DNA of 64,000 nucleotides from Lasiodiplodia sp. COLG20 (GCA_009801085.1 VNWV01000007.1:310001-374000); one strand, 5' to 3'; positions 47,584 to 61,300 are shown, counted from the first letter of the stretch. Notes: generated from the letters alone by a model not told the origin. Translations and numbers: made by a program.

Positions 47584-49183
47584 TCCTTGTCTCCTTTTTC
47601 TTCCTAGTCACTACCTAATGGAACGAACCACCTGAGCGGTCAACAGCATTATTTTCCCTCATCTCGAGATTGTATGTACCAGGATTGTGGTTGGAATGCG
47701 GCGGCTGAAACTTTCTTATCAATGCAAGGGGCGGACAGCCCGGGTTTAGCCCAGGCATGTACTCAGCTGAGGTGTGAATTGTAAGTCAAGTGTGCCGCGT
47801 GAAAGAGTCACCGGCAATCACAAGCCGTTACTGATCTGCGAGCTTGGCCTGATAACGTTATGCCTGTGCGGGCGACCAGAGCGCTGGGATTATTGAAATT
47901 TTGAGGAATTCACGATCCTGATAGCGCCATAGCTCACGCGTTAAAGGGAAACCAGCGAGGTGTGCGCGTGACCCACCGTAGTGTCAGGTCTCCAGCTATG
48001 ACCTCGCAGCAGAAGCCATCCGCCTTTTCGCAGATCAGCGGTGACGAGAGGGAGAAAGGGTCCGACTTCACGTTCTGTGAATGGCGTGTGGCGTGCGTTG
48101 GCTGACGATGCGCATAATACTAGCAGTGTTAAAGAGCCCACTTGGGCGAGGATGCGCACCAATGTTCGGCCAATGGCAGCACTAGTCCCGTCGTCAATCA
48201 CTCATCCTACCACTATCTTCTCCGCCTCTATCTCCGTCGCCAGCTAACTGGCTGCTAGCCCAGGGAAGCTTGATAAGCACCCGCCTATTCTTACGGTTCA
48301 GCTATCGTGAGTCAAAAGGCAAAACGAGAAAGAAAAAAAAAAGAAGAGCCGACGCTATTATTCAAAGTTCTCCTGTTCCTTCCCCCCGCTGCCGCCACTT
48401 CCCCGCGCCAAAAAACAAAAAAGTTCCTTAATCCCGTCGCCGCACGACCGGGTTCGCTCCGACAGCGGAGAGAGGGCAGACAGGCAGACCAGACAGCCAT
48501 CACACACACCTCGAAAGCAATTATTGGCGCACACCGCACCGGGCCGTCTGCATCGCGGATCCGCGTCGGCCGCGCTAACGTTTGTAAGCACAGCGCCGAT
48601 CACTCTTGTGGCAGGCCTCTCCCAGAGGAGAGAGGGGAGTGAGGCGACACAAGCATTTTTTCATCGCCGCGACTTGCGTGCTCTTCGCGCCTTTTTGGGA
48701 TCTGCAGGGCTACTCTTTTTGTCAGCGCATCCCCACCGATGCGGCGACGAGAAAGGCAATCCCGAGCTTGTTTGCAGCTCGCATATGTACGCTGCTCGAT
48801 TGCGCGGCGGGTCGTCAGATGCGCGACCGGGGTCGTGTCACACTAAACCCGCGGCTCGCTCGTTCGTCGGTGGTGGTGGTGGTTGTTGCGGAATGAGGCA
48901 ATGGAGCAGCAGTCACCGCATCACGATGCGCGTATCGACCCAGCGAACGAGAGCACATGAGTCAACGGAAAGTTGGCAGCAGGCGAGAGGGCGAGAGGCA
49001 GTGCGGTTGGTCAGGAAGTTTGGTCCAGACGGGAAGGCTTGTGGAGTTTAAACTGCAAGGGCCGAGTCACCTTTTTACCCCGCGTGCGACGTCATGTGCA
49101 AGCAATGCGCACCACCCAAGAAGTGGCCCCATCACAGCGACACAAGACCCAGCCGTGTGGGCGAAAAAGGCGGAGATGGTGCA

Positions 49184-49221
<38 letters not shown>

Positions 49222-52200
49222 TCCGGACTTTGCTGGGTCCTGGTCTCGGCCGCGATTTTGGCATCCGTCCCCTCTTCCATGGAGCAATGCCTGACTAGCA
49301 AAGCCATATTTCGCGGCTACTATTGTCTTGTGGGAATGAAATGCTGGCTTTCTGCGCGTGTCGCGCTGCCAACACATCGAGATCAGTTCCAGACCAGAAG
49401 TGCTATCACATCCAGGTTTTCGAAGTGAAGTCCAAGCAAGATTCTCAATGGCCGTTGTGCCACAGCAGGTCGCGAACGCCTCGGCATCTTCTTGCAAGCC
49501 TGTTCCGGGAGATCAATTGCGCTAGACTCAGCCGGGCAATTGAGCCCGACCGCTGTCCAGGTACCACGGGTTTCCAACGCCTCATCGGATGCCTATCTCG
49601 CCTGTCCGATGCAGTGATCTTCAGCGGAAGCCCAAGGTCCATCCGTCGGGCATAGAAGCCGTCGGCCGGTATACCAGCCGAACAACCACCTAACCCAACG
49701 AGCAAAAACGAGATAACAATCAAAGGACCAAAAGCAAGTGGCGCCCGACCACGTAGCCACAAACCATTACTCGTCGAACCTTTCATTTCCCCCAATCAAT
49801 TTCCCCATCTCTCGCAATCCGCCACGTCTCTTCCCCACCGGTCCCCCTGTCACAGCGAAGCGCACTTTGGCATACATAGAAAAATTGCCAAGGGACGGAT
49901 GGATGGGGCAGACAGCTTGGCGCCGTAGGATCGGGCTGTCCATCATCTCTCGGTATTTGGGCAGTGCAAGACAGGCAGTGCCACAAAGCCAAAAAGAAGT
50001 GTATAGGGTTAGGCGTGGGGATTTAGACGTGATGATTTGCGTGCACACGTAGACACTACAATACAAATCAATTGTGGCAAACGAACACAGCACGCGCAAA
50101 GGTGCAGAACACAAGAGCGAGGCAGCCAGCCAGCGCACAGCCACGCTTAGGATTTCTTCGTCTCCAGTTTTCCCCCCGCCTCAGACGGCATTAGTCTTCC
50201 CCACACACGCACATACCCACACGTCGCGCAGAATTCCTCATCCAGGTGCGACGAAAGGCGGGCGGGCGAGAGCGAGCAGACGATGCTATCGTGAGATTCT
50301 TTTGCTTTCTAAGCGGCACGTGGTCCGGCAAAATGAATTTTTTGGTCCCCGTCGTTGCTCCACACCTCCACACACACCCAATCGCAAAAGAGGCAAGGGA
50401 GTCGCTGCTCTTTGTCTCTCGTAGCGCTGTAGCCGAGTTCGGCAGCTGCATCCAGCTGGGCCCCGTCTCGAACAGTTTCGATCACGTCAACATCACCTTA
50501 TGGGGAACAAGAAGAAGAGTGAAGATATGCTTGTTCGTTTGCTCGATCCACGGGTCCGAAGGCAGTCTGCATGCCTCGGCCGGCAGCCGGCGGCGAGCGG
50601 GAACTGCACCGAGGCGTGCATCATGCATTGCCCCATTCCACGCGCTTCCGAATGGTTGTTGCTCTCGCAGCCATGGCCGCAATGGGGTGATGGCAAGGCG
50701 CGGAAGCTTCGCTGTCTGTCTTGATCTCTCCTGTCCGGTCCAGCTGACCCTGTGCTCTCTCAGCCCCCAAGGGGTGTCGTCGCCTTTTTGCATCCCGTCG
50801 GCAGGCTGATGAGAGAGATTTGGATTATTGTCTGTAGGCAGCGACTTTCCGCGAGCGAGTGCGGCTGTGTACATGGTTTTGAGTGTGTGTGCGCGCCGAC
50901 AGCGGGCGCGTGCACGGCGTGCGTGCATGCATGTCCGTCCGGGCTCGGAGAAAAGCGGAAAAAGCGGTGATGATCGTCAGGGCTTTTCTGTTCGCTTGCC
51001 TGTTTTTGCGCTGTTGATTATCCTGCTTTTTGCGGCTGATGATGATGTGTGATAGATTGAAAAAGGCTTGTTGCTTTGCTCATCGGCTCCTTCCCAGCCA
51101 GCCCGTCAGCAAGGCAGCGCACGGCCGATTTCTTGTTTGCGTGTTCTAGATCTCTTCATCTGACAACGGCAACAGCGCAATGGTGATGAGTCAGGGAGCG
51201 AGATGATGATGATTCGTCCGGCATTTTCGTCTTCGTTGTCGCGTCGCTGTACGCGATTGCGAAGAGGGGGGAGGGGGTGGTGGTGATACGAGGAGCTGCG
51301 CTGCGCTGTTCGTCGTCGTGGACGCGCGCACGCACGATATGCATGCTGAGGCGGCGTCGTAATGAGCGAGGCTGACGATGATGATGGCTGACCTTCCGTC
51401 TTGAGCAAGGGTGGGATAGCAGCGTCCGTCCGTCCGTCTCATCGGCGGCTAAAAGCAAAAAACGAACACGACATGAAGATACGCATACGTTGATTGAGGG
51501 TTCACAGCATTGCAGGAGGTAGGAGGTAGTAGATAGTAACAGCCTTGGTTTCTCGGGGTATCTATGCGATGTGTCTGTATATTCCTCCTTCCCATCTCCC
51601 CTGCTTGCTCACAAGTGTAGTTCCTCTAAAAATCCCAAAAAACAAAACTCCGTGTCCAATCCCGAGCTCCGTCCCATGCAAATGTATCCCCCAGCCTGCC
51701 CGGCATCATGCATAACGCGCGTATACTGTACACAAAAGGAAACGTTTCAGTCGTGGTTGAGCTGTACACAGTCCCAGTCTCAGGCTCCTCCCCAACACAT
51801 CTCGAAATCTGCCTTCTTCCCCCTCCTCGCGGCGTCGCGAAAAAGCCTCCACCTTGGCATCTCCAGGGTCCATGCTCTGACTGGCTGGCGTTTTGCAAGG
51901 GAGGTGTGTGTGCGTTGTGAGTGGAGCGGTAAGAGTAAGCCTCAGCCCCCTCCCTTCCCTCTCAAACAACACGTCCCACACAAAGGGGGCGGCGGCGGAG
52001 CGCAAACAACCGCCCGTGGCGGCGGCATCCTTTCCCGCAGCCGTTGTTGTGCAATGCGCCGCACCGCACAGTCCGACAACAAAAAATGTGTTCCTAAAAA
52101 TAGGAACCACATCCCTGACTAGGTCGGCCACTGGCGGTGGTGCATGCAACGTCGATGATGATGATGATGACGCTCTCGAAAAGGTAGTAGCGTGGAGCGG

Positions 52201-52357
52201 GAATAACGAAAAAAAAAAAAAAAGCTGGTAGACTTTTTTGGTGTCGACCACTTCAACCGCTCTTGGCGGGAGTGATCGTGGTAGTGGCGCCAGGCACGCA
52301 AAATAGCCTGCCCAATCCGGCCGTCACAAGGTTGCAAAAGTAGCTCCCGCAACCGAG
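47584..52357. other. 4.8 kb gene-free convergent interval
   Basis: Both flanking genes end here, so neither promoter is needed inside. No frame has a domain, signal peptide or consistent splicing; the longest candidates (48524-49051, 50246-50809, 51571-52122) are low-complexity and lack support. Composition is mixed, with GC-rich parts (48.4-51 kb), (TCA)12 at 49185-49220, GATGAT runs near 51199-51214 and 52154-52168, and CT- and GT-rich runs. A long non-coding transcript or long 3' UTR of the 52358 gene would fit. Confidence 0.5.
49185..49220. repeat. (TCA)12 microsatellite
   Basis: Twelve perfect TCA units in a gene-free region; a likely polymorphic simple repeat. Confidence 0.95.
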
Positions 52358-53170
52358 TCATAGGACGGCGCTCGAGCGGACAAAGGTCGTGGGCTTTGTT
52401 GCTGAGGCGGTGGCGTGGCCGTGGTCGTGCGCCTTTGTGCTGAAAATAGAGGCCAACTGCTTGCGCATCTTGGAGTTGCGTGAAGTGGGCAGCCTGGGGC
52501 GTGCGCAGGCGGCGGTTGGGGCGGCGTCCTTGCCGGCACTGTTGCTGCGGCTGCGCGGCCTCAGGAAATGGTGCTCACGGGGCTTCTCGACGACGCTGAC
52601 GGCGCCCTTCTTGGTGAGAGTCAAGGCACGCGCGCGGCCCAGCTGCTTCGGCTCGAACTCAACCTGCACGATCGACTCGGACGAGGAGGCGCTGTTGGGG
52701 CGGCCGTCGACGGGGTTGGGCGAGTAGTCAGCGAAGAAGCGGGGCTCGTTGTTGGGACCGAGCACGTTGTTGTCCGAGGGCGTATCGGGCGAGTCGATTT
52801 CCTGGACGGTGATGGTGCAGTCTGAGGCGTTGCCCTCCTCCTCTTCATAGGGCGGCAGCAGCTCGTCCTCATCAACCTCGTCCTCGGCGACCTCGAAATC
52901 CTCGGTGAGGATGGCGTTGGTGATCTGGCTCGTGGTGGTGGGGACGAGCGGCGGCGCGGGGGTGATGGCATCCGGATCTTGTGCGAGCAGGTCGGCCGTC
53001 ATGATCTGCTGGATCTGCTGGCGGTAGCGCTGGGCCATGGTGAGGCGGTACTGGTCCATGGGCGAGGCGTCGGTGGAGACGGTAGGAGCGGGCGAGGCGG
53101 CCATGTTTGCCAGCTGCTTCTGGGTGTGGGCGGGAAGGTTGAGCACCATGCTGGGCGGTGATTGCCTCAT
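52358..53170 (-). CDS. conserved-looking low-complexity protein, function unknown
   Basis: A single exon of 270 residues from MRQSPPSMVLNLPAHTQKQL; a second ATG (53149) would give 263. Residues ~38-60 (MDQYRLTMAQRYRQQIQQIM) look like an amphipathic helix. An acidic region follows (EDFEVAEDEVDEDELLPPYE), with a PPY motif that could bind WW or arrestin-type adaptors. The C-terminal third is basic and Ser/Arg-rich (RPRSRSNSAGK, SRNSKMRKQLASIF), with several R-x-x-S sites suited to basophilic kinases. No enzyme domain is seen. The order helix, acidic patch and basic tail, and the long gene-free flanks, look like a regulatory or signalling protein, but this is inference. The frame is open ~470 bp upstream of the ATG, with Pro/His-rich sequence read here as 5' UTR. 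Confidence 0.68.
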   Translation of the reverse strand: MRQSPPSMVLNLPAHTQKQLANMAASPAPTVSTDASPMDQYRLTMAQRYRQQIQQIMTADLLAQDPDAITPAPPLVPTTTSQITNAILTEDFEVAEDEVDEDELLPPYEEEEGNASDCTITVQEIDSPDTPSDNNVLGPNNEPRFFADYSPNPVDGRPNSASSSESIVQVEFEPKQLGRARALTLTKKGAVSVVEKPREHHFLRPRSRSNSAGKDAAPTAACARPRLPTSRNSKMRKQLASIFSTKAHDHGHATASATKPTTFVRSSAVL

Positions 53171-55534
53171 CGTGGGTGGAATGCGGAATGTGAAGCCAGA
53201 GACGGATGCAGCAGCAGGTGCTTTATATGGCGGGTGTGGGTGAGTTGCGGTTAATAATCCAATGTGCGGAGTTGGCGTGTGGAGTGGGTGCCGGAACCAG
53301 CAGGCTTGTTGCAAACGGAATTGGCAGTGGTCGGGGGGATGGGTATTCTTATGTGTTTGTGATGGGAAAGTCGTAGTCGCGAGCACGGATTCCGGGAGTG
53401 GCTTGTGATTGCTCGTACGGGTAGCGGTCAGCAGGCTGACTCGGCCGGGGCTACGACCCACGTCATCTGGGCGAGCAGGATCCCTTGTCCGTGCGCCGCC
53501 CTTCATAGTCGGGCTGCAGGCGCCCGTTTGAGATGGCATGGCCACAGCGGCCTCGGGCTCCCAAACGCCTGCCGGCGCGACGCTAAACCCAGACCCTGGC
53601 GCCAGATCGAGCGAAGAACCCACACCGCGCGAAGAAACCACGGAACCGCGCAGCTTTTTTTTACTCTCGGTCGGCGCGCTTACCTCACGCCGCGAGTCGC
53701 GAACGACGGATGCGCGCGGCAGCTGAGGAAAGACAGCGTCAATTGCTTCGGGGCCGGCACAGCCAAAATGCCGCGTCGGTGCCGCGCGCAGCCGCTCTCG
53801 TCTGCTCCCGCCCCCGCATCAATTCAGCAGCGACAAGAAGCTGCGCCTCGAAGCAACGCCGACACCGCCCGCCCCCGCCCTCAGCCGGTGCAAGATCGTC
53901 CGCACGCCCGCGCGAACCACAGGCGGGGCCGCTGGGCAGCTGGGCTCCGAGCCGCTGCTCGCAGCACACAAAGAATCGCCGCCCGAACCGGCAGCAAGCA
54001 AGCCTCGTCAGGCGCGGACGGGCTGCCTCAGGCGTAGATGAGGCCGGTGGGTGCTGCAGGCGGCCTGAGGGTCTGTCTTTGACGTGGCTAGTGAACGATT
54101 CTCGCGCAGCGCGCGCTCCTAGGTCGAGGCGGCGCTAACTCGGGGTCAAATCATCCACGACAGCCCTGCGACCGCCCTGAAATTACCCAATCCCGGCTCC
54201 CTGCTGCCGCCAGACGTAAAACGGTCTTTTTGACGCTCGTATGATGGGGCCTTTTTGCTTTTGAGCCCTCGCCGGTGCTTATTGGCTGCCGTGCTGGGGC
54301 GTTGTGTTTGTCCCCAGCCGTTCGCGGCGCGCTTGGTTGGTATTTTTGGGGAGCCGCTCGAAACGTCAACACCGAGCCCGCTTCCATCGTGTGATGCCGC
54401 GCGCGAATTCCTCGCGGTCCGAGTTTTTTCCCGCGCAGCAATCTCTTGCCAGTCGTCATTCGAGCTGGCCCTCTCTCTGATCCCGTGTTCGCTGTCTCCC
54501 CTCGCCACGTCGTTCGCCGTTTCCATCTCTCCTTCCATCCCCCATCCCTTTCATCTTACCCTTTGATTCCGCAACCTCCGGCCCCCTTTTGGCCATCCAT
54601 CGCGCGGGAGCCGACATAACGCAAGCGTACTTCACTTCCGGCCCCCTTTCTGTAGAAACATCTCATGCTATTCCCGAGACGTGCCTGTCTGATCCCTGAT
54701 CATATCCGGCTCCTGAGATCTGGCGTTGTCTCAAGGTGCCGCGAATAGCGTATTCTAGAACAGTGCGTTACTATCTTTACCTTTCCAATGTCAACGCCCG
54801 CACTAGCTACGGCTGTTATCGCACGGTCTCAGCATCTCGGTAATAAAGTGCAGTCCAAGTAACTTTAGCTTTTTGCTCGCACTGTCCAATCGGCACTTCA
54901 TGCAGAGCCTCAAACGTACACTAAAAAAACGGTTTTTAATCTCGACGTTTAGCTAGAGGTATGAAGGTTTGCTAGTCAGCCCTACAGCCTCATTTCAGTC
55001 GGCGAGATTGCAGTCAAGGGTAGCTGCTCCGCGGTTGCATCACAGGGTTGCGGGAGATCTCCACTCGGTCCGTTTCTCGGCGGTCATCATTGCGTACCTG
55101 AGCATCACCACCAACCATTTCTCACGATGTTCCCATTTCCGAAGAGAAGATGATGACTGGCTTGTGTTTCAGCCATGACGTTACGTAGAGTGATGCAATA
55201 GCGTTTTCAGCTGCTACCGATAGACGGAGCTGAAAGTGCTCTCAGCCTTGCCCCGCCCGCCTGACCGTATACTATGACTCGAGGCCCCGCAAACGCCATT
55301 CAACCTCTAAAGATGTAGGTTCTTGAGTTACATTGCTGAAGTAGAGGCAGGCTCTACGGCGCCGTTCATTCGTTTTGTTTGATAGAATCAGGCAACAATA
55401 GCATGTTGCGTCATTTCATCGCCACCGCAGCTGACGGGCTCAGCGCAGACTAGGTCAAGGCCTGCTTTTAAAACGATTGCAAGACCCTGATTCCAGATTC
55501 CTAAGCCTTTCTACACCTCACCTACATCCCCGAC
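53171..55534. other. 2.4 kb divergent intergenic
   Basis: This region lies upstream of the gene at 53170 (minus) and of the DUF3176 gene (plus). It is GC-rich to ~54.1 kb, then CT-rich (54.4-54.6 kb). Frames such as 53405-54037 are Arg/Ala-rich shadows of GC-rich DNA without motifs and are not called. Confidence 0.45.
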
Positions 55535-57562
55535 ATGGTCGGCACGCAGCAATCCTCGGAAAACTCCACAAGTGTCCCTCTCAGGGAGTTTCGAGATACA
55601 AGCTCCTTGCTGGAACATAGTCAAGACAATTATCAGGAGCAGCAGGGGCACTATCAGCTCTTGACATGTGAAGAGAGCAGCCTTGTGAAAAACCCCATGA
55701 AACGCGCGAGGCTGGCCGCAGTTCGAACATTAGCCGATCAAAACTGGACCTTGGAAGCTTTAAGTTGTTTCTTATCTGCTGGAGCTTTGGTCACCGTAGT
55801 AGCGGTGCTTATTGCCTATGATGGGCAGCCCATACCGAAGTGGCCGCACTACATCACCCTCAACTCTCTGATCGCCGTTTTCACAGCCATATTCAAAGCG
55901 TCTATGATGATGCCTGTAGCGGAGGGTGAGTTCTCCAAAATTCTTTGTGGTCTAAAGAGGATGGCTAAAGAGATCTGTGGGGTTATAGGGATTAGTGAGC
56001 TCAAATGGTCTTGGTTCCGCAACCCAAGGCCCTTGATGGACCTGGACAAGATGGATAGCGCTAGCAGAGGGCCTTGGGGCGCGTTGTGCCTATTGATGGG
56101 AATGAAGCCAAAGTAAGATCCTAGGTGCAAATGAATTCTGCGGATGGGTGGAATTGACAAAATCACTTCAAGTTTCCATGCCAGCCTCGGTGCCTTCATT
56201 ACGATATTCGCTTTGGCTATTGACCCTTTTCGCAACAAATAATAAAATACTACAACTGTCCTCAGCCAATTCCGGATACTGCAGCCAAGATACCGATCAC
56301 AAATAATGTCACGGGGCTTGGTACGCTTTACGGAGACACGAATCTCAATAGTGTAATAGCAGTGGCCGCGTACACCGGTCTCTTTGGTCCTCCTGCAAAC
56401 ACATCTGTCAGCATTACTGTCGACTGCCCAACGGGGAAATGTACCTTCCCAAATGATTCTGGCGCCGTCTTCTCATCACTCGACGTTTGCCATTCCTGTC
56501 GGGACATTTCGGCATTTTTAATGAACATCACAGATCCCGAAGATCAAGGTTCCTACAACATGACACTGGAGTCTAGCGGAGCAGCACTTCAGAACAGAAA
56601 CATCACCGAACTCGTAAGCCTCGTCAGATCAGATTATTATTCTAACGACACTGTATCATTCTACGATTTCGAAGCTGTGATCCACCGCAAGAATGATTAC
56701 CTCGCTATCAGCTGCTCGCTTTACCCTTGTGTGACCACGTACAGTGCCAATTTCATGAACTCCATATACACCGAGTCCCGCATATCATCTCTCAGGCATG
56801 ACCTACACTTCGAGAATGTCCTTGACAACGATGAACCCTGGTCCCTCGTCGTAAATCAAACGCTGAGAAATGGCACCTGGAACGACTGTAACTCAACCAC
56901 TACCCAAACCTCCACCAACTCCGTGCCGGTTTCGCCCAACAATATGACCATCAGCGCCAATTGCTTCAACGGCGATCCAACGATCGTCTCCAGGGACACC
57001 CAGTGGTATCCTCCCGACTGCGTATACATGGTGGGTTACGATGCACTCTCCACCTTCATGTCGTTCATCGACGACATCTTCGTCCACCGGCGCGATTTGC
57101 TGTCTCCAAGACCTCTGGCACAACGACACCGCGACCATGGCAACCGTCGACCGCTGGGTCGGCGGCCTCGCCACCTCGCTCAGCGGAGCGATGCGCGTCC
57201 ACGGTAACACGCCGCCACCCACCAACTTCGCCTACAGCACTGTGATGGGGTCACAGACCTGCGTGGATGTGCGCTGGGCGTGGATCAGCCTGCCCGCTGC
57301 GCTGTACGGATTGACCATCGTGTTTATCATCACTACGGCGCTACATACCCGCGGCGATGACCGTCGGTGGACGGCCCGGCATTGGAAATCATCGGCCGTG
57401 GCGCTTCTTCTTCACGGCTTCGATCCAGAGACGAGACGGGAGCTCGGCGGCGTGAGGTATCGCGGTGAGATGAGTGAGGTAGCGGAGCGAGTGATGGTGC
57501 AGCTACGGCCTTCAAGGGAGGGGGACGCAGGCTGGTGCTTTGCGAAGGCTAAAGGGCGATGA
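55535..57562 (+). pseudogene. DUF3176 membrane protein gene with two frameshifts
   Basis: Exons 55535-55925, 55989-56112 and from 56173 reconstruct a DUF3176 protein. The first TM block includes NWTLEALSCFLSAGALVTVV, and the hallmark PLMDLDKMDSASRGPWGALC follows. In exon 3 the frame AFITIFALAIDPF breaks at the T run 56227-56230. The family sequence QQIIKYYNCPQPIPDT continues one frame over, and the original frame stops at 56240-56242. The second frame runs intact through Cys-rich extracellular sequence (CHSCRDISAF) to FMSFIDDIF. It is then lost at ~57076-57092, and the family sequence resumes as DLWHNDTATM in another frame, reaching the final TM (VRWAWISLPAALYGLTIVF) and stop at 57562. Two breaks make a recent pseudogene likely; base-calling errors are the alternative. 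Confidence 0.8.
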
Positions 57563-58364
57563 TGATGGTGGTGGTGGGCTATTTTGGTGTCGAGGCTGTG
57601 GTGGGGGTGGGGTGCCGTGCCGGCGAGGAGCGCTGTGGCGAGGCTGCTGATTGGAAGTGCAATTGACCGGGGAAGGGGCTCAAAAGTGTAGAGGCGTTTT
57701 TCTTTTTATGGCAGAGAACTAGAAGACACAGCTTATTTAATTCAAGCGCAGCTTCTATCGATCTCAGTACTTTATTGCTTCGCTCTTGCCTTGAATATCT
57801 GATTAGATCGAGAAATCACGGACAAAGAATTAGCTCTTACCTATCGCGCATCTATCACTGAATTTCCAAGCTGACTGCCTAATTGTGCAACCTGATTGCG
57901 TGGGGCCAGTCCGTAGTGGCGCTATTAGTGTTCATCAGCTTTACACGATTGGCCGATTTCCTTGTGCTCAGCCTTGCATCTCTATTTCCTCAATCAATCA
58001 AAGGCTGAAATATCCAAGGTACTCGAAATGAACCTTCTTTTTCCTAGTAGATTATGCGAGCACAAACATCTTATAACAGACTGTAAGTTGGAAACTTTTA
58101 GGACTGAAAGGGATGGAAGGATAGGCTAAGATGAATTTGGCTTCTAATTTTCAACAGATCTGTCCCAATAGATTCTCCGTTTTACTGTGACCTATGGAAC
58201 ATTGAAAGCCACAAATGCCGTGTGAGCCAGTCTGATGAGCGAGGCCAAGCCGACCCCGCGGTATAAGAGTTCAGCCCAACCGGCTCTTTCTTCATTCACT
58301 CATACCTCGTTTTTGTTCAGCCTCGCAGTGGGTTGCAACCGCAAGGCTTTGGAAATTACTCAGC
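57563..58364. other. intergenic before the DUF3433 gene
   Basis: An 802 bp AT-rich interval. A GGTATAAG element at 58260-58267, ~100 bp before the DUF3433 start, is a weak TATA candidate. No gene was seen. Confidence 0.45.
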
Positions 58365-61300
58365 ATGTCTTCCCACCGCTTCTCCGATGAGACTACGGAG
58401 CCTCCAACTCCCCCTATATCAAATATCGAGAACAACGCTCGGCCTGGCCTGACGAACGGTGATCAAAGTGAAAAGGAAATGCGTCTGTGGACATCGCTGA
58501 TGCTCCGACGCACTACACTGGGTGTTTTCATGCTTACATGGACGACTATGCTGGCTACATTGGTCGCTTTGGGGGTATCTGATCAAAACAATGACGGCAT
58601 AGTCGAGGTAGATGCTGAACACCATATTCTATGGACTTACGGGCCAACAGCAGGTGGAAATCAAACACTTTTTCCTAGGAGTTGGTACTGACCTTTGCAT
58701 AGTCCTATCCCTTATTGCAGCTGTCTGGTCGCTGGTCGAATATAGAACGAAGCAGATGGTGCCGTGGGAGATCTTAAGAAAAAGAGAGACTGCGGCTGCG
58801 GAAACCCTTCTCTTGGATTACGTGTCGCAGAACCCGCTTAAGTGCTTGTTGACATCGTTTCAAGCAAAGCACTGGGCTGTTACCCTGGTTGTCGCTGTGT
58901 CTCTCTTGATCCGATTACTTACAGTCCTCTCGACTGGACTATTCATGCCACAATTCCAGGATCGTCAGCACGTCGATGTGCCACTAATAGCTATAGATCG
59001 GTTTGAAGCGTCTGCGCTGAACATTACCCAAAACTATTCCCTTCCCGCCCTGCTTCCGGTGGCCTTCTTAAATTACAACTTGGCACTTCCTGCTGGAATA
59101 TCTGACCGCTTCGCCATACCTACAATTACTGGCTCAGGGTCTCTTCTAAGTATGTTCACCTAGCTACTCCAACATCGAGGAAGGAATACAACTGATTCAG
59201 ATGAATAGATACCAAGTTAAGTATTGAGGCTGAAACAGAAGCATTTCACGTCAATCTTGACTGCGAGTTTGGGAGCATTTGGATGAGCTACACACCATGT
59301 AACTCAAGCATTGATCAGGATTGCGCGTACTCCAATTCCTGGGTGATTCGAGTACAGTCGCAGTCATGCCAGACTGGCGAGTTCACAGCACCGGACGACT
59401 TTGTGAACACCATTCTCCTTCCCGACGGAATAGACATGATCTATGGTGTCACATTTCGAGCATCATGTACGACTCTTGCAAGGGATGGCTTCGTTATTAC
59501 TGCTGGCTTTCTGGACTATGATGAAACAAAGCCTGGTGTACTCCTGGAGCAAAAGAATGCAACAGTTCTTGTCTGCACCCCGAAGTACTCAATCGACCAA
59601 GTCATGGCCCATGTCGATCAGTTCGGAAATGTCCTTGACATCATCTCCGACCTGCCTGCCAATGCCTCTGATGGGCGTCAGCTTCCATCAATGAGTGGCT
59701 GGGATTTTTTTACACGCTTCGATATCGTGTTGAAGGATGCTATGAATACTTTGGATTCCCTTACCTTGGATGTATTAAGAAACGATGAAGAACTGATTGT
59801 TGTCGAAGTGAACGGAAATTCCTACCAGCTGGCTCTCGATAGGTTCTTCACACTGTACGTTTCCTTGTTTGGAGTCGACATCAGTTCCTTGATGGATACT
59901 TCAACGGTTCATCGCAGATCACAGCTACTGTTTAGCTCTGTGTCAGCGCAAATTGCCAAAGAATACCTCATGGTGCCAGATCAGAAAGCACAGAGCGGGA
60001 CCTATTCAGTGTCAGAATATTGGCTTCATATCAGAGGGCTCTCTTTATATTGGATGCTGGCAACAATTTCCGCTCTACTGTTGCTTACTGGCCTCCTGTT
60101 TTTCTATATCCCAGGGCGGGTAGTCTCGCGCGACCCCGGTTCCATTGGTGGACTGACAACTATTTTGGCCCGCAGCCCCTCCCTGGCCAAAACTTTGTCA
60201 GCACACGGAGCGTCGGGGATACCCACTATTCGACAGTTATTACAGAACTGCATCTCCAAGAGCTGTATGGAACATACCGACGCCGGCCCTGAATTCAGAA
60301 TCGACATTATAATTACCGACCAAGAGCGTAAGCCTGCTGGGCTCCACATTGATGAGCCTACGGCCTGGTGGCGGCCATTTTCAATTTCAGCATCAACGAA
60401 GTCTACGTTTATCATAGTACTGGCCATTTTGATCGCGGTTCTGGAAGTCCTGATCCAAACATCAGAGAAGCGACAAGGTCTGACTGCCGTGGAAACGTCA
60501 GGCTACGTAAGACATACCTGGGTCTACTTGCCTGGTCTCGTCATGCTAGCGATTCAGCTCTTGGTGGGCATGGTATCTTTCACGTCCAATGTTTTTCTGC
60601 CTTACCACGAATTGCGCCATTGGCCATCGCGGGCACAACCAACGCTCCTCAACGACCAACTCTCCCGGCTAACGATCCATTCTCTTATCGATTCTATAAT
60701 GGGAGGACATTGGGCCATTACCGCAACTGCAACAGCAATGTTGCTGGCTCCGTTTCTCACTATTGTAGCAAGCGGTCTGTACACGGCTGATCCAGCGCTT
60801 GTAACCTCCGACACAACCATGACAATCGACAGTGTCTTTGATTTCCACAACGTATCTTACGCCATTACCGAATCAGCCCAAATCTTCAGATTACCTTTCT
60901 TCACGAGTATGATTCTGCTGCAGAATTTGCCTTCACCAAATTGGACATATGCAGGACTCGCATACCCCGAAATTACTATCTCTCCTGACAACATCCCAGA
61001 CTCGCTCTCAACAGGAGCATCTCTTAATTTGACTGTTTTGATGCCCGCCTTGCGCAGCTCGTTAGTTTGCTCATCAATCCCTGAGAGTGGCCGAAATGTG
61101 ACGTCCTGGGTTGAGGAATCGACTCCAAACATGAAGGTGCAATTCCCGGTCCCTGAAGGCTGTATGGACAACGGAGAGACGGAGTACGTGGCCGATTTGT
61201 TCGGATACGAGGGATATCCCTCTGCTCTCATGGATGCGATGCTCTACAACAAGACTCAGTTCGGCTGCCCCTCGGTTCTCATCCTCTACGGCGCAGAAGA

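Noticed and set aside
48524..49051. 175-codon frame in the 4.8 kb gap
   Set aside because: Low-complexity, no conserved features, no splice partner.
53405..54037. 210-codon Arg/Ala-rich frame
   Set aside because: Typical of random frames in GC-rich DNA; no motif.
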